The position numbers and the translations under genes were made by a program. A DNA stretch of 64,000 bases from Lachnospiraceae bacterium (GTDB taxonomy: Bacteria > Bacillota > Clostridia > Lachnospirales > Lachnospiraceae). Under the pieces are notes generated by a model. It did no database searches. It worked only from the letters and a program-made list of their open reading frames with translations, and was not told where the DNA came from. Shown one piece after another: positions 54,611-63,117 of the stretch (positions are counted from its first letter, which is position 1; the number at the start of each line of letters is the position of its first letter). The stretch is from the NCBI GenBank assembly GCA_017474455.1, contig JAFVHP010000011.1:124001-188000 (forward strand), written 5' to 3'.

Positions 54611-55240
54611 ATGGATCCCAAGGCAATGTATAAACTTTCATACGGACTGTTCGTCGTGACATCCCGTGACGAAGAAAAGAATAAGGATAACGGCTGCATT
54701 ACCAATACGGTCATGCAGGTAACGAGTGATCCGAACAGGATCAGTATCGCGGTCAATAAAGCTAATTATACCCATGATCTGATCATGGACTGTGGCAGGC
54801 TGAACGTCTCCGTGATCAGTAAAGAAGCGGATTTCGAACTGTTCAGGCGCTTTGGCTTCCAGTCGGGCAGGGACGTGGACAAATTTGACGGTTTTGCGGA
54901 TTACGAGCGTGCGGATAACGGCCTGCTCTATGTGACAAAGGGAACGAATGCCCTGATCGGAGCCACTGTGGAAAAGAGCTTCGACCTGGGGACACATACC
55001 ATGTTCATAGCTGCTGTCAATGAGCTGGAAGTGCTTTCCGGCGCCGGATCCTGCACATATGAGTTTTACCAGAGTGATATCAAGCCTGCTCCGGCAGCAG
55101 CCCCTGCAAAGCAGGAAGGAAAGACAGCATGGCGCTGCAGGATCTGCGGGTATGTATATGAAGGGGAAGAGCTTCCGGAGGATTTTGTCTGCCCGATCTG
55201 CAAACATGGCGCAGCTGATTTTGAGAGGATAACGGTCTGA
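54611..55240 (+). CDS. Flavin reductase-rubredoxin fusion (high-molecular-weight rubredoxin type)
   Basis: 209 residues. N-terminal FMN-binding flavin reductase-like domain (1-155; YGLFVVTSRDEE, GCITNTVMQVTSDPNRISIA, FGFQSGRDVDKF, LGTHTMFIA), a short Ala/Pro linker, and a C-terminal rubredoxin-type domain (WRCRICGYVYEGEELPED; Cys176, Cys179, Cys194, Cys197). Proteins of this architecture pass electrons from NAD(P)H to flavodiiron proteins that remove O2 or NO in anaerobes. CGGAGGT precedes the ATG. Its stop overlaps the apparent start of the next gene. Confidence 0.92.
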   Translation: MDPKAMYKLSYGLFVVTSRDEEKNKDNGCITNTVMQVTSDPNRISIAVNKANYTHDLIMDCGRLNVSVISKEADFELFRRFGFQSGRDVDKFDGFADYERADNGLLYVTKGTNALIGATVEKSFDLGTHTMFIAAVNELEVLSGAGSCTYEFYQSDIKPAPAAAPAKQEGKTAWRCRICGYVYEGEELPEDFVCPICKHGAADFERITV

Positions 55241-56175
55241 GCACGAACAGTATTGCAGCGATCGTCGTGACCTATAACCGGCCGCGGCTGTTAAAAGAGT
55301 GTGTAAAAGCGCTGCTGGCACAGGAAAAGTATGCCTGTGATGTCATTATCGTGGACAATGATTCGGATGAAGAGACCTGGCATACAGTCGATTCTCTGAT
55401 AGCGGACAGCGACCGGATCATTTATCACAGGCTGGCCCGCAATATCGGCGGAGCCGGCGGTTTTGCGTATGGCATAGAAAAGGCGTTCCAGCAGGGATAT
55501 GATCTTTTCTGGCTGATGGATGACGATGTCATCCAGAGGCCGGATGCACTGGATACACTGATGCACGCCCATATAGCGCTGGGCGGACCGGACGGATACG
55601 GCTTCCTTTCCGGCAGGACTGTATGGACGGACGGAAAACTCTGCCTGATGAACAGACAGCGCTGCGGCTTTAATACTTATGTTTCGGAAGAGTCGCTGAA
55701 AAGGTCGGAGTTTATCGGTATCGACCAGGCTACTTTCGTGTCGCTTCTGCTGCCGCGGGAGACCGTGGTCAAAGTCGGGCTGCCATATAAAGAATACTTT
55801 ATATGGGGCGACGATATTGAGTACACCAGGCGGATCGCCGTCAGGAATAAGCTGAGAGCATATCTTGTAAGGGACAGTGTATGCGTGCATAAGATGAAGG
55901 ATAATACCGGCAGCAGTATTGCGGATGATAATGAAGAGAGGATCGACAGGTATTACTATGCCTACCGCAATGAGAACCACCTGTACCGCAGGGAGCCGCT
56001 GATGTTTATTGCCTATTATCTGCCCAAGTGTTTTCTGAACCTGCTGAGGATCGTGTTCCGCGCCAGTGGGTATAAAGGAAAAAGGATGGGCACGCTGCTG
56101 AAAGGTTTCATGGATGGGTTTACCTTCAGGCCGCAGCTTACTTTTGTGCCTGTACAGAAAGACGAGAGGAGCTGA
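55237..56175 (+). CDS. Glycosyltransferase family 2, GlfT1-like; probable non-ATG start
   Basis: GT-A glycosyltransferase with TYNRPRLLKECVKALLAQ, DVIIVDNDSDEE, NIGGAGGFAYGIEKAF, LMDDDV and FIWGDDIEYTRRI. The first start-type codon of the usual set, GTG 55267, would remove the first beta strand (SIAAIVV), which is in frame upstream back to a stop at 55222. The best start is CTG at 55237, overlapping the previous stop as CTGA and 8 bases after GAGAGG; ATT at 55252 is another option. That gives 312 residues. GlfT1-type enzymes add the first galactofuranoses to a lipid-linked primer; donor here is inferred. Confidence 0.8.
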   Translation: MSTNSIAAIVVTYNRPRLLKECVKALLAQEKYACDVIIVDNDSDEETWHTVDSLIADSDRIIYHRLARNIGGAGGFAYGIEKAFQQGYDLFWLMDDDVIQRPDALDTLMHAHIALGGPDGYGFLSGRTVWTDGKLCLMNRQRCGFNTYVSEESLKRSEFIGIDQATFVSLLLPRETVVKVGLPYKEYFIWGDDIEYTRRIAVRNKLRAYLVRDSVCVHKMKDNTGSSIADDNEERIDRYYYAYRNENHLYRREPLMFIAYYLPKCFLNLLRIVFRASGYKGKRMGTLLKGFMDGFTFRPQLTFVPVQKDERS

Positions 56176-57990
56176 ATGCAGTCAGGGGATCAGGCTGGTA
56201 TGACAGACCGCACCGTTATCCAGAATATTCTGCATCCGGATGATGAGTACTGCAGCGTGAAGGAGCTGTTTTACCGTGAAGATCCGGAGAATATCCATGT
56301 TAACGGGTATTTTAATCTTTTCTGTATAGAGAAAAGAAAAGCATATACAACAATAGATGAACTGTATCTGGAACTGGAGGTAAAGGGATTTGCCTCCCTT
56401 ATTCTGATGCATGACCGCACGCGGATCCTGGAGATGGATCTGCCGACGGACGGAAGTTATACTGTACGTTTTCCTTACGAAGAATTTGACAGCGGTGTCT
56501 TCTGGTTCATGCTGAAAAAGAGAGCCGGCAGCAGCGGGACCGGACAGCTGTTTACAGGATGTTACACCGGCAGGGCGGCCAAAATGAGGACAGTGAATAT
56601 CGCTGTCGATATCTGTACGTTCCGCCGGGAAGAGATGCTGCTTAAGAACCTTAGGACAATCACGGACAGGGTACTTGCCCGGAACGGGCATATCCGGGTC
56701 TATGTCGCGGACAATGCCGGGTCACTGTCGGGCAATTCCGCTTTTGAGGATGTTATCGGCAGAAGCTGCGGCAGGATCCGGATCATACCGAACCGCAACG
56801 TCGGAGGCGCCGGCGGTTTCACCAGAGGGATGATCGAGGCCCTGAGGCAGAAAGAGGAATTCGGTTTTACGCATATCCTGCTGATGGATGATGATGCGGT
56901 GTTTGAGCCGGATCTGTTTACAAGGCTGTTTTCACTGCTGTCCACGCTGAAGGATGAATATGCGGATGCGACGGTCGGCGGAGCATTGCTTCGCAGCGAG
57001 TTCCCGTATGTCCAGCAGGTGAGCGGTGAATACCTGGACAAGTTCGCGCCGAGGTCGGATTTCTCCGCGCAGGACCTTCGGGAATTCGACATCTGTACAT
57101 CAGAATATATGTGCGGGACAGGCAGGGAATATGACCTGTATGCCGCATGGTGGTGCTGCTGCTATCCGGTCGGGACGGTCCGTGAGGACAGTCTGCCGGT
57201 CCCCTTTTTCCTGCACTGCGACGATATCGAATTCGGGCTGAGGAACAGCAAGCACCCGGTATTATTCCTGAACGGGATATGTATCTGGCATCCGGGCGGT
57301 GACCTTATGTTCCGCAGGATCAATAATTATTATGACGTCCGGAATTACCTGGTCACCAACGCGCTGCATCTGCCGGATACGACATGGAAGGATGCGGTTT
57401 ATTTTATACTCAGGCTGGCAGCCGGCGCCGTATTTGAATACCGCTATCACGATGTGCGTCTCATTGCGGACGGGGTGAAGGATTTCCTGAAAGGGCCGGG
57501 ACTGATACTGGACGAGGACGAAGAAGAAAAGAATGCGTCGATCAGGCAGTATTACAATGATGCCATGCCGGCATATGGTGCGGATGAGAGCCCGGACAGG
57601 GAAAGATTTGCCGCGATCGACAAAAGTGTAGACCTGCAGCTGATGCGGAGCCTGCATGACGGAAGTCTCAAAAAAGGAAGGACAGGCTGGAAACAGCTCC
57701 TGACACTGAACGGGCATCTGCTCCCGGCGATAAGAACGGATAAGGAAATGATCATCTGTACATGGGATGCGCCTGCTGCCGCATACAGACAGAAGAGCCT
57801 CATCCTGTATGAACCCTTCACGAACAGGTATTATAAGGTCAGAAGAGATCCTTCCAGGTGCATCGGGAGCCTTGCCATTACTGCGCTTCTGGCTGTCCGC
57901 CTGGCCGCCGGCTATAGCAGGACGGCAGAAAGATTTAAGGGATCATTTAAGGAACTGACATCCCTTGACATGTGGGAGAGGAGACTTTAG
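56176..57990 (+). CDS. GlfT2-like glycosyltransferase (GT2)
   Basis: 604 residues, directly after the previous stop, with AGAGGAG before the ATG. Same architecture as the gene at 39914: N-terminal beta-sandwich (about 1-135, GYFNLFCIEKRKAYTTIDEL), GT-A core with NRNVGGAGGFTRGMIEAL, LLMDDDAVF (Asp238-240), YAAWWCCCYP, FLHCDDIEFGLR, then W371-H372 (IWHPGG) and a helical tail. Likely the polymerising galactofuranosyltransferase paired with the GlfT1-like enzyme. The donor sugar is not proven and no UDP-galactopyranose mutase gene is in the window. Confidence 0.85.
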   Translation: MQSGDQAGMTDRTVIQNILHPDDEYCSVKELFYREDPENIHVNGYFNLFCIEKRKAYTTIDELYLELEVKGFASLILMHDRTRILEMDLPTDGSYTVRFPYEEFDSGVFWFMLKKRAGSSGTGQLFTGCYTGRAAKMRTVNIAVDICTFRREEMLLKNLRTITDRVLARNGHIRVYVADNAGSLSGNSAFEDVIGRSCGRIRIIPNRNVGGAGGFTRGMIEALRQKEEFGFTHILLMDDDAVFEPDLFTRLFSLLSTLKDEYADATVGGALLRSEFPYVQQVSGEYLDKFAPRSDFSAQDLREFDICTSEYMCGTGREYDLYAAWWCCCYPVGTVREDSLPVPFFLHCDDIEFGLRNSKHPVLFLNGICIWHPGGDLMFRRINNYYDVRNYLVTNALHLPDTTWKDAVYFILRLAAGAVFEYRYHDVRLIADGVKDFLKGPGLILDEDEEEKNASIRQYYNDAMPAYGADESPDRERFAAIDKSVDLQLMRSLHDGSLKKGRTGWKQLLTLNGHLLPAIRTDKEMIICTWDAPAAAYRQKSLILYEPFTNRYYKVRRDPSRCIGSLAITALLAVRLAAGYSRTAERFKGSFKELTSLDMWERRL

Positions 57991-58054
57991 GAGCGCTGCG
58001 GTATATACGTATCTCTGTACAATAACAGTAACAGCAGGTGACCCTGCTTTGAGA

Positions 58055-58060
58055 TATAAT
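58055..58060 (+). promoter_or_regulatory. Possible -10 box for the ABC exporter genes
   Basis: TATAAT in the 189-base gap before the exporter genes, just after a small hairpin GCAGG-TGAC-CCTGC. No -35 recognised. The rest of the gap shows nothing else. Confidence 0.35.
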
Positions 58061-58179
58061 ATGTCAGGACCAGGCTGCAGAAAATTCTGTGACAATTTGG
58101 CTTTCCCCGGAATTTGGAAAAGAGACTGGACATAAACCGGTCTCCGTTACAGATAATAATAAAAGGATGAGAATCATAT

Positions 58180-58974
58180 ATGAATTACCATAACAGGATC
58201 AAGGCTTTTATCAGGAAGTCTAAAAACAATGCGTTTCTCTTCAGTGAGCTGGTAAAGAGAGATTTTAATGAGAAATATAAACGAACGGCACTGGGGATGG
58301 GCTGGAGCGTTTTGTCACCGCTTCTTACACTGCTGGTAATGAGAGTGGTCTTTACTCAGTTTTTCGGCAGAACGACGGAGCACTATACAACATACCTGTT
58401 CTGCGGAAACCTTGTTATGTCTTATTACAGGGAAGCAACGACAAACGGTATGAATTCCCTGCTGATGAACGCGCAGATCATACTTAAGGTCAATACGCCC
58501 AAGTATCTGTTCATCCTGTCCAAGAATGTGTCTGCCTTAATGAATTTTGGCCTGACTCTGATCGTGTTCTTTCTGTTCTGCTATCTGGACAAGATAACTT
58601 TTACTCCCAAAATGTTTTTGCTGGTCTATCCTGTATTCTGGCTGCTGGTGCTGAACATAGGTGTAGGCATGATACTTTCGGCACTGTATGTTTTCTTCAG
58701 GGATATGACATATCTTTACAATGTATTTCTGACACTTCTTATGTATTTATCTGCAATATTCTACACTTTGGATTCATATTCCCCCAGAGTGCAGAGGTTA
58801 TTTTTACTTAATCCCGTATATGTACTGATAAAGTACTTCAGATTGATCGTTATAGATGCCGAGGTACCTTCGCTCGCATTTCATTTACTCTGTGCGGTTT
58901 ATGGTCTGATCGCATTGGCAGTCGGCAGTTTTGTCTATAAGAAATACAACCACGAATTTGTATATTATCTTTGA
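58180..58974 (+). CDS. Polysaccharide ABC exporter permease (Wzm/TagG family)
   Basis: 264 residues with six spans and the ABC-2 signature of glycan exporters: N-terminal SELVKRDFNEKYKRTALGMG then WSVLSPL, and the C-terminal pattern NVFLTLLMYLSAIFYTLD and LLNPVYVLIKYFRLI. Moves lipid-linked polysaccharide or teichoic acid to the outer face with the ATPase encoded next. AAAAGGATGAG precedes the ATG. It lies two genes after the GlfT1-like enzyme, recalling the mycobacterial galactan exporter. Confidence 0.92.
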   Translation: MNYHNRIKAFIRKSKNNAFLFSELVKRDFNEKYKRTALGMGWSVLSPLLTLLVMRVVFTQFFGRTTEHYTTYLFCGNLVMSYYREATTNGMNSLLMNAQIILKVNTPKYLFILSKNVSALMNFGLTLIVFFLFCYLDKITFTPKMFLLVYPVFWLLVLNIGVGMILSALYVFFRDMTYLYNVFLTLLMYLSAIFYTLDSYSPRVQRLFLLNPVYVLIKYFRLIVIDAEVPSLAFHLLCAVYGLIALAVGSFVYKKYNHEFVYYL

Positions 58975-58990
58975 AAATTGAGGATAGTTT

Positions 58991-59953
58991 ATGCCAGCTA
59001 TTATTTGTGAAGACGTCAGCATAAGATATAAGACCGGCGATATTAAGGAGATAGGCATCAAAGAATATGTGATGCGCAGAATTACCGGAAATTATCAGAT
59101 AAATGAATTCTGGGCTGATAAAAATATTACTTTCAGCCTTGAAAAGGGAGATATGCTTGGGATCATTGGATCGAACGGCGCCGGTAAAAGTACTCTGCTC
59201 AAGGCGATCTCAGGTATCATGATCCCAACCGGCGGAAGAGTGATCGTGAACGGAGCGATCGCTGCTTTGCTGGAGCTGGGAAGCGGATTTGACGGAGATA
59301 TGACCGTGAAGGAAAATGTATATCTTCGCGGAGCAATGCTGGGGTATACGAAGAAGTTCCTTGACGAGAAGTATGATGAGATCATATCCTTTGCGGAACT
59401 TGAAAATTTCGAGACCTTTGCATTTAAACAGCTTTCCAGCGGGATGAAGAGCAGACTTGCCTTTTCGATAGCGTGCATGCTGCAGCCGGATATCCTTATT
59501 CTGGACGAGGTCCTGAGCGTAGGTGACGGTGCTTTCAGGAAGAAGAGCGGAGATAAAATGCGTCAGATCCTGTCCAGCGGAATAACGGGTATACTTGTTT
59601 CACATTCTGTTGACCAGGTACAGGAACTTTGCAATAAAGTCCTCTGGATAGATCACGGGGTACAGATCGCTTTTACGGATGAGGTGGATCTCTATTGTGA
59701 TGCGTATCAGGAATTCCTTATGACAAAAAAGCTCCCCGGCAACAGAGAAGATATAGAAAAACTTGCGGACGATTATCAGGAGCGCAAGAAAGCCGAACAG
59801 GAGAAAAAGAAAACGGCAGAAACAGAAAAACTGAAAAAGATACTGGAGCAGGGCAGTTCAGATACGGCAGTGCGGGCAGCGATACGCATACTTGAGGATA
59901 ATTGTCCTGAGGCACTTAGTGAAAAGTATAAAAAGCAGGAAGATATGAATTAA
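58991..59953 (+). CDS. Polysaccharide ABC exporter ATPase (Wzt/TagH family)
   Basis: 320 residues. N-terminal segment typical of Wzt (VSIRYKTGDIKEIGIKEYVM), Walker A GSNGAGKSTLLKAISG, the LELGSGFDGDMTVKENVYL region characteristic of polysaccharide exporters, signature LSSGMKSRL, Walker B ILILDEVLSVGD, switch His in VSHSVDQVQ. The C-terminal 70 residues are charged and helical (coiled coil) rather than a folded sugar-binding domain as in some O-antigen Wzt proteins. Partner of the permease 16 bases upstream. Confidence 0.93.
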   Translation: MPAIICEDVSIRYKTGDIKEIGIKEYVMRRITGNYQINEFWADKNITFSLEKGDMLGIIGSNGAGKSTLLKAISGIMIPTGGRVIVNGAIAALLELGSGFDGDMTVKENVYLRGAMLGYTKKFLDEKYDEIISFAELENFETFAFKQLSSGMKSRLAFSIACMLQPDILILDEVLSVGDGAFRKKSGDKMRQILSSGITGILVSHSVDQVQELCNKVLWIDHGVQIAFTDEVDLYCDAYQEFLMTKKLPGNREDIEKLADDYQERKKAEQEKKKTAETEKLKKILEQGSSDTAVRAAIRILEDNCPEALSEKYKKQEDMN

Positions 59954-59975
59954 GCGTTCATTATGGAGTTTGGTG

Positions 59976-62900
59976 ATGGAAAAACAGAAAGATGTATCGA
60001 TTATCCTGATCGACCGGGACATATATGAAAGACCGGATGAGCTGGTCCGATCAATTGTAAACCAGTCTGTCGATTCTATCGAGTTGGTCCATGTGTACAG
60101 TGACAGCAACTCTGCTTTGTCAAAAGCAGTTGATGCCATAGGTAATGACACAAGGATCATCAGAATCAAGACTGACAGGACAGATCTGAATCATATGTGT
60201 CAGTTGGGACTGGAAGGATCGTCGGGGGAATATATCTTTTTTGCATTACAGGATGGTATCATTTTAGATTATGCCCTGGAAGCTATCCTGAATAAATTCA
60301 AAAGATATGAAGCGGATGTGATAAGATATTCCGTTATTCCGTTCAGCATTCAGAAACAGAATTACATCAAATGTGGTGAATTATCTCTCAAGTACATACC
60401 TGCAGGATATTTCAATACCTGCCTGGAAGGTACTTTGCCGGATCTGGAGTTAAACGTCCTGCCTGCGCTTTCTTCACTGGTTATCCGCAGAAAATACCTG
60501 GAGTCTGAGAATATTTCTTTTTCTGATACAGAGGGAGACTTCAGCGAGACCTTTTATTACAGAGTGCTTGTGAATACTGAAAGACTTGTATTGACAAGAG
60601 ATATGCTGATGACCAGAAAGTACGATGAAAGCAGTCATGGAAGGTATGAGAATACTGAGGAGGCACATGATCATATCTGCCAGCTTAATGATCTTTCAGA
60701 AATACTGGGTGATGATGCTTATAAGATAATCAATAAGATCATATTAAGAATTTTAAAGACACTGGAGTATTCGATTAATTTAACCAGTTCAGATGAGATC
60801 AGGGAATCGGCATATCAGCTGCTGGATTTTATTGTAAATGACGATTACAGATATGTTCAATCATATGAAAAACGTATTCTTACGCTGTTAAAAGCAGTCG
60901 ATGATAATGAGAGCATTCCGGTCGGGGAAGCCGTCTTCGCTGTTGATGATATGTTCATGAAAGAAGCAGGCAATCCTTTGGTTTCTGTCGTCGTGCCGAC
61001 CTATAACCAGGAAGAATATCTTAATGAAGCATTGAACAGTCTGTGCAGCCAGACCCTCAAACGGATCGAGATCATTTGCGTAAATGATGGCTCTACAGAT
61101 AAAACAATGGCGATCATGAAAGAGTATGCGGCCATTGATAAAAGGATCAGGATCATCGATAAGGAGAATTCAGGTTATGGCATATCGATGAATATCGGCA
61201 TAGATGCTGCTAAAGGAAAGTATCTTGGAATACTGGAACCTGATGACTACGTCAGTCTTTCCATGTATAAAGATCTTGTTCTCATTGCGGATAAGTACCA
61301 CCTGGATCTGATCAAGGCTGATTTTAACCGGTTCAGGATCGGTGAGGACAGAAAACAGAATAATACGTATGTGAACGTATGCACCAATAGGGACTATTAC
61401 GACAAAGTAATAGACACAAGCAATGATATCGAAACTTTTAAATTCGTTATGAATACCTGGAGCGGTATTTATCGTCTGAGCTTCATCAATAAGTGGAAGA
61501 TCAGGCATAATGAAACGCCGGGGGCATCTTATCAGGATAACGGATTCTGGTTCAAGACATTCTGCAGGGCTAAACGTGCGTGGTTCGTACAGCGCGCATA
61601 TTATATGAACCGCAGGGATAATCCCAATTCGTCCATGTTTGACCAAAGGAAGGTATATGCCATAAAGAATGAATACGACTATATCTACAAGTGGCTTGAA
61701 CAGGATAAAGCCTTATTGGATAAGTATTATGGCATTTTCCTTCGTAAAAAGTTTGATAACTATGTAATGACTTATAACAGGATCGCTCCTCAGTATAAAG
61801 AGGAGTTCCTGACACATCTGCGCGAAGAGTTTCAGCCTTTGGTAGATCAGAATACTATTAATGAGGAATTGATAGGTACCGGGGCATGGAAGCTTTTGCA
61901 GGACTATCTTAATGTTGATGAAGAATATGATAAAAAGATATGTGTTTCAGTTATTATACCTGCGTATAACGTTGAAAAATATATAGGTCAGTGTCTTGAT
62001 TCCATTTTAGCCAGGGAAGAAATAGGCATGGAGGTGATCTGCGTCGACGACGGATCGACCGATAATACATTGAATATCCTTAAAGATTATGAAGCCAGAG
62101 ATCACAGGGTAAAGGTGATATCCCAGACAAATGCCGGAGCCGGAGCCGCACGGAATAACGGGATGAAATATGCCAGGGGAGAATATCTGTCATTCCTTGA
62201 TGCTGATGATTTCTTCGAACCCAATATGCTCGGTCTGGCGTATCGGACAGCTCATAATAATGAAAGCGATATTATTGTCTTTGACAGTGACAATTATATA
62301 GAGGAAAAAAAGGCATTTGAAAAAACATCGTCAACGATAAGGAGAGATCTGCTGCCTCTGGTCCAGCCGTTCTCGGGGAATGATGTCAGACACGAAGTCT
62401 TCAGAGTTTTTGTCGGCTGGGCCTGGGATAAACTGTTTTTGAGAAGTTTTGTTGAAGAAAATCATCTTCAGTTTCAGGAACAGAGGACAACAAACGATAT
62501 GCTGTTCGTCTTTTCCGCTGTTGTAAGAGCTGAAAGAATCAATACTCTTGGCACCATACTCGCGCATCACAGAAGGCTCAACGCGGGAGAAAGCCTGTCG
62601 GTCAGCCGGGAAAAGAGCTGGGATTGTTTCTATCATGCTTTATGTGCGTTAAAGAAGCAGCTGATAGAATGGAATGTCTATGAACGTTTTGAGAGAGATT
62701 TCATTAACTACGCGCTGCATTTTTCGCTTTGGAATGTTAATACAATTAAGGGCAATGCCTATCAGTTATTGTATGGAAAACTGAAGAATGAGTGGTTTGA
62801 TGAGTTTAATATCTCCGATAAGAAGCCTAAATATTTTTATAATACAGTCGAATACGAACAGTATACGAAAATACTGGAACTGGATCCGGAAGACTACTTG

Positions 62901-63092
62901 ATATGGAGAATGAACGAGACAAACCTTCAGACGATCAGCAGACTGAATGGAACTATCTCGCAAAAGAATAATATCATCGCTGCCAGAGACAGAGAATTAA
63001 ATGACATCAAGACTTCAGTTACGTTCAGGACCGCTTTGATAGTTACAGGGATTCCAAGAAAGATCAAGCATATGATCAGAGACAGTAAATAA
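59976..63092 (+). CDS. Multimodular family 2 glycosyltransferase with three GT-A-like modules
   Basis: 1038 residues from the ATG at 59976 (GGAG 7 bases upstream; TTG and GTG just before are less likely). Module 1 (about 5-125) is degenerate: VSIILIDRDIYERPDELVRS, GLEGSSGEYIFFALQDG, with QDG where DxD is expected. Module 2 (about 336-450) has VSVVVPTYNQEEYLNEALNS, CVNDGSTDKT and LEPDDYV. Module 3 (about 657-770) has VSVIIPAYNVEKYIGQCLDS, CVDDGSTDNT and LDADDFF. The rest is helical, with a coiled coil before the C-terminus. Such multi-domain enzymes build repeating or poly(glycerol-P)-like wall glycans; the sugars are unknown. Lower GC than the 1-37 kb genes. Confidence 0.88.
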   Translation: MEKQKDVSIILIDRDIYERPDELVRSIVNQSVDSIELVHVYSDSNSALSKAVDAIGNDTRIIRIKTDRTDLNHMCQLGLEGSSGEYIFFALQDGIILDYALEAILNKFKRYEADVIRYSVIPFSIQKQNYIKCGELSLKYIPAGYFNTCLEGTLPDLELNVLPALSSLVIRRKYLESENISFSDTEGDFSETFYYRVLVNTERLVLTRDMLMTRKYDESSHGRYENTEEAHDHICQLNDLSEILGDDAYKIINKIILRILKTLEYSINLTSSDEIRESAYQLLDFIVNDDYRYVQSYEKRILTLLKAVDDNESIPVGEAVFAVDDMFMKEAGNPLVSVVVPTYNQEEYLNEALNSLCSQTLKRIEIICVNDGSTDKTMAIMKEYAAIDKRIRIIDKENSGYGISMNIGIDAAKGKYLGILEPDDYVSLSMYKDLVLIADKYHLDLIKADFNRFRIGEDRKQNNTYVNVCTNRDYYDKVIDTSNDIETFKFVMNTWSGIYRLSFINKWKIRHNETPGASYQDNGFWFKTFCRAKRAWFVQRAYYMNRRDNPNSSMFDQRKVYAIKNEYDYIYKWLEQDKALLDKYYGIFLRKKFDNYVMTYNRIAPQYKEEFLTHLREEFQPLVDQNTINEELIGTGAWKLLQDYLNVDEEYDKKICVSVIIPAYNVEKYIGQCLDSILAREEIGMEVICVDDGSTDNTLNILKDYEARDHRVKVISQTNAGAGAARNNGMKYARGEYLSFLDADDFFEPNMLGLAYRTAHNNESDIIVFDSDNYIEEKKAFEKTSSTIRRDLLPLVQPFSGNDVRHEVFRVFVGWAWDKLFLRSFVEENHLQFQEQRTTNDMLFVFSAVVRAERINTLGTILAHHRRLNAGESLSVSREKSWDCFYHALCALKKQLIEWNVYERFERDFINYALHFSLWNVNTIKGNAYQLLYGKLKNEWFDEFNISDKKPKYFYNTVEYEQYTKILELDPEDYLIWRMNETNLQTISRLNGTISQKNNIIAARDRELNDIKTSVTFRTALIVTGIPRKIKHMIRDSK

Positions 63093-63117
63093 GACTGGAT
63101 TCAAAGGATAGAATAAT

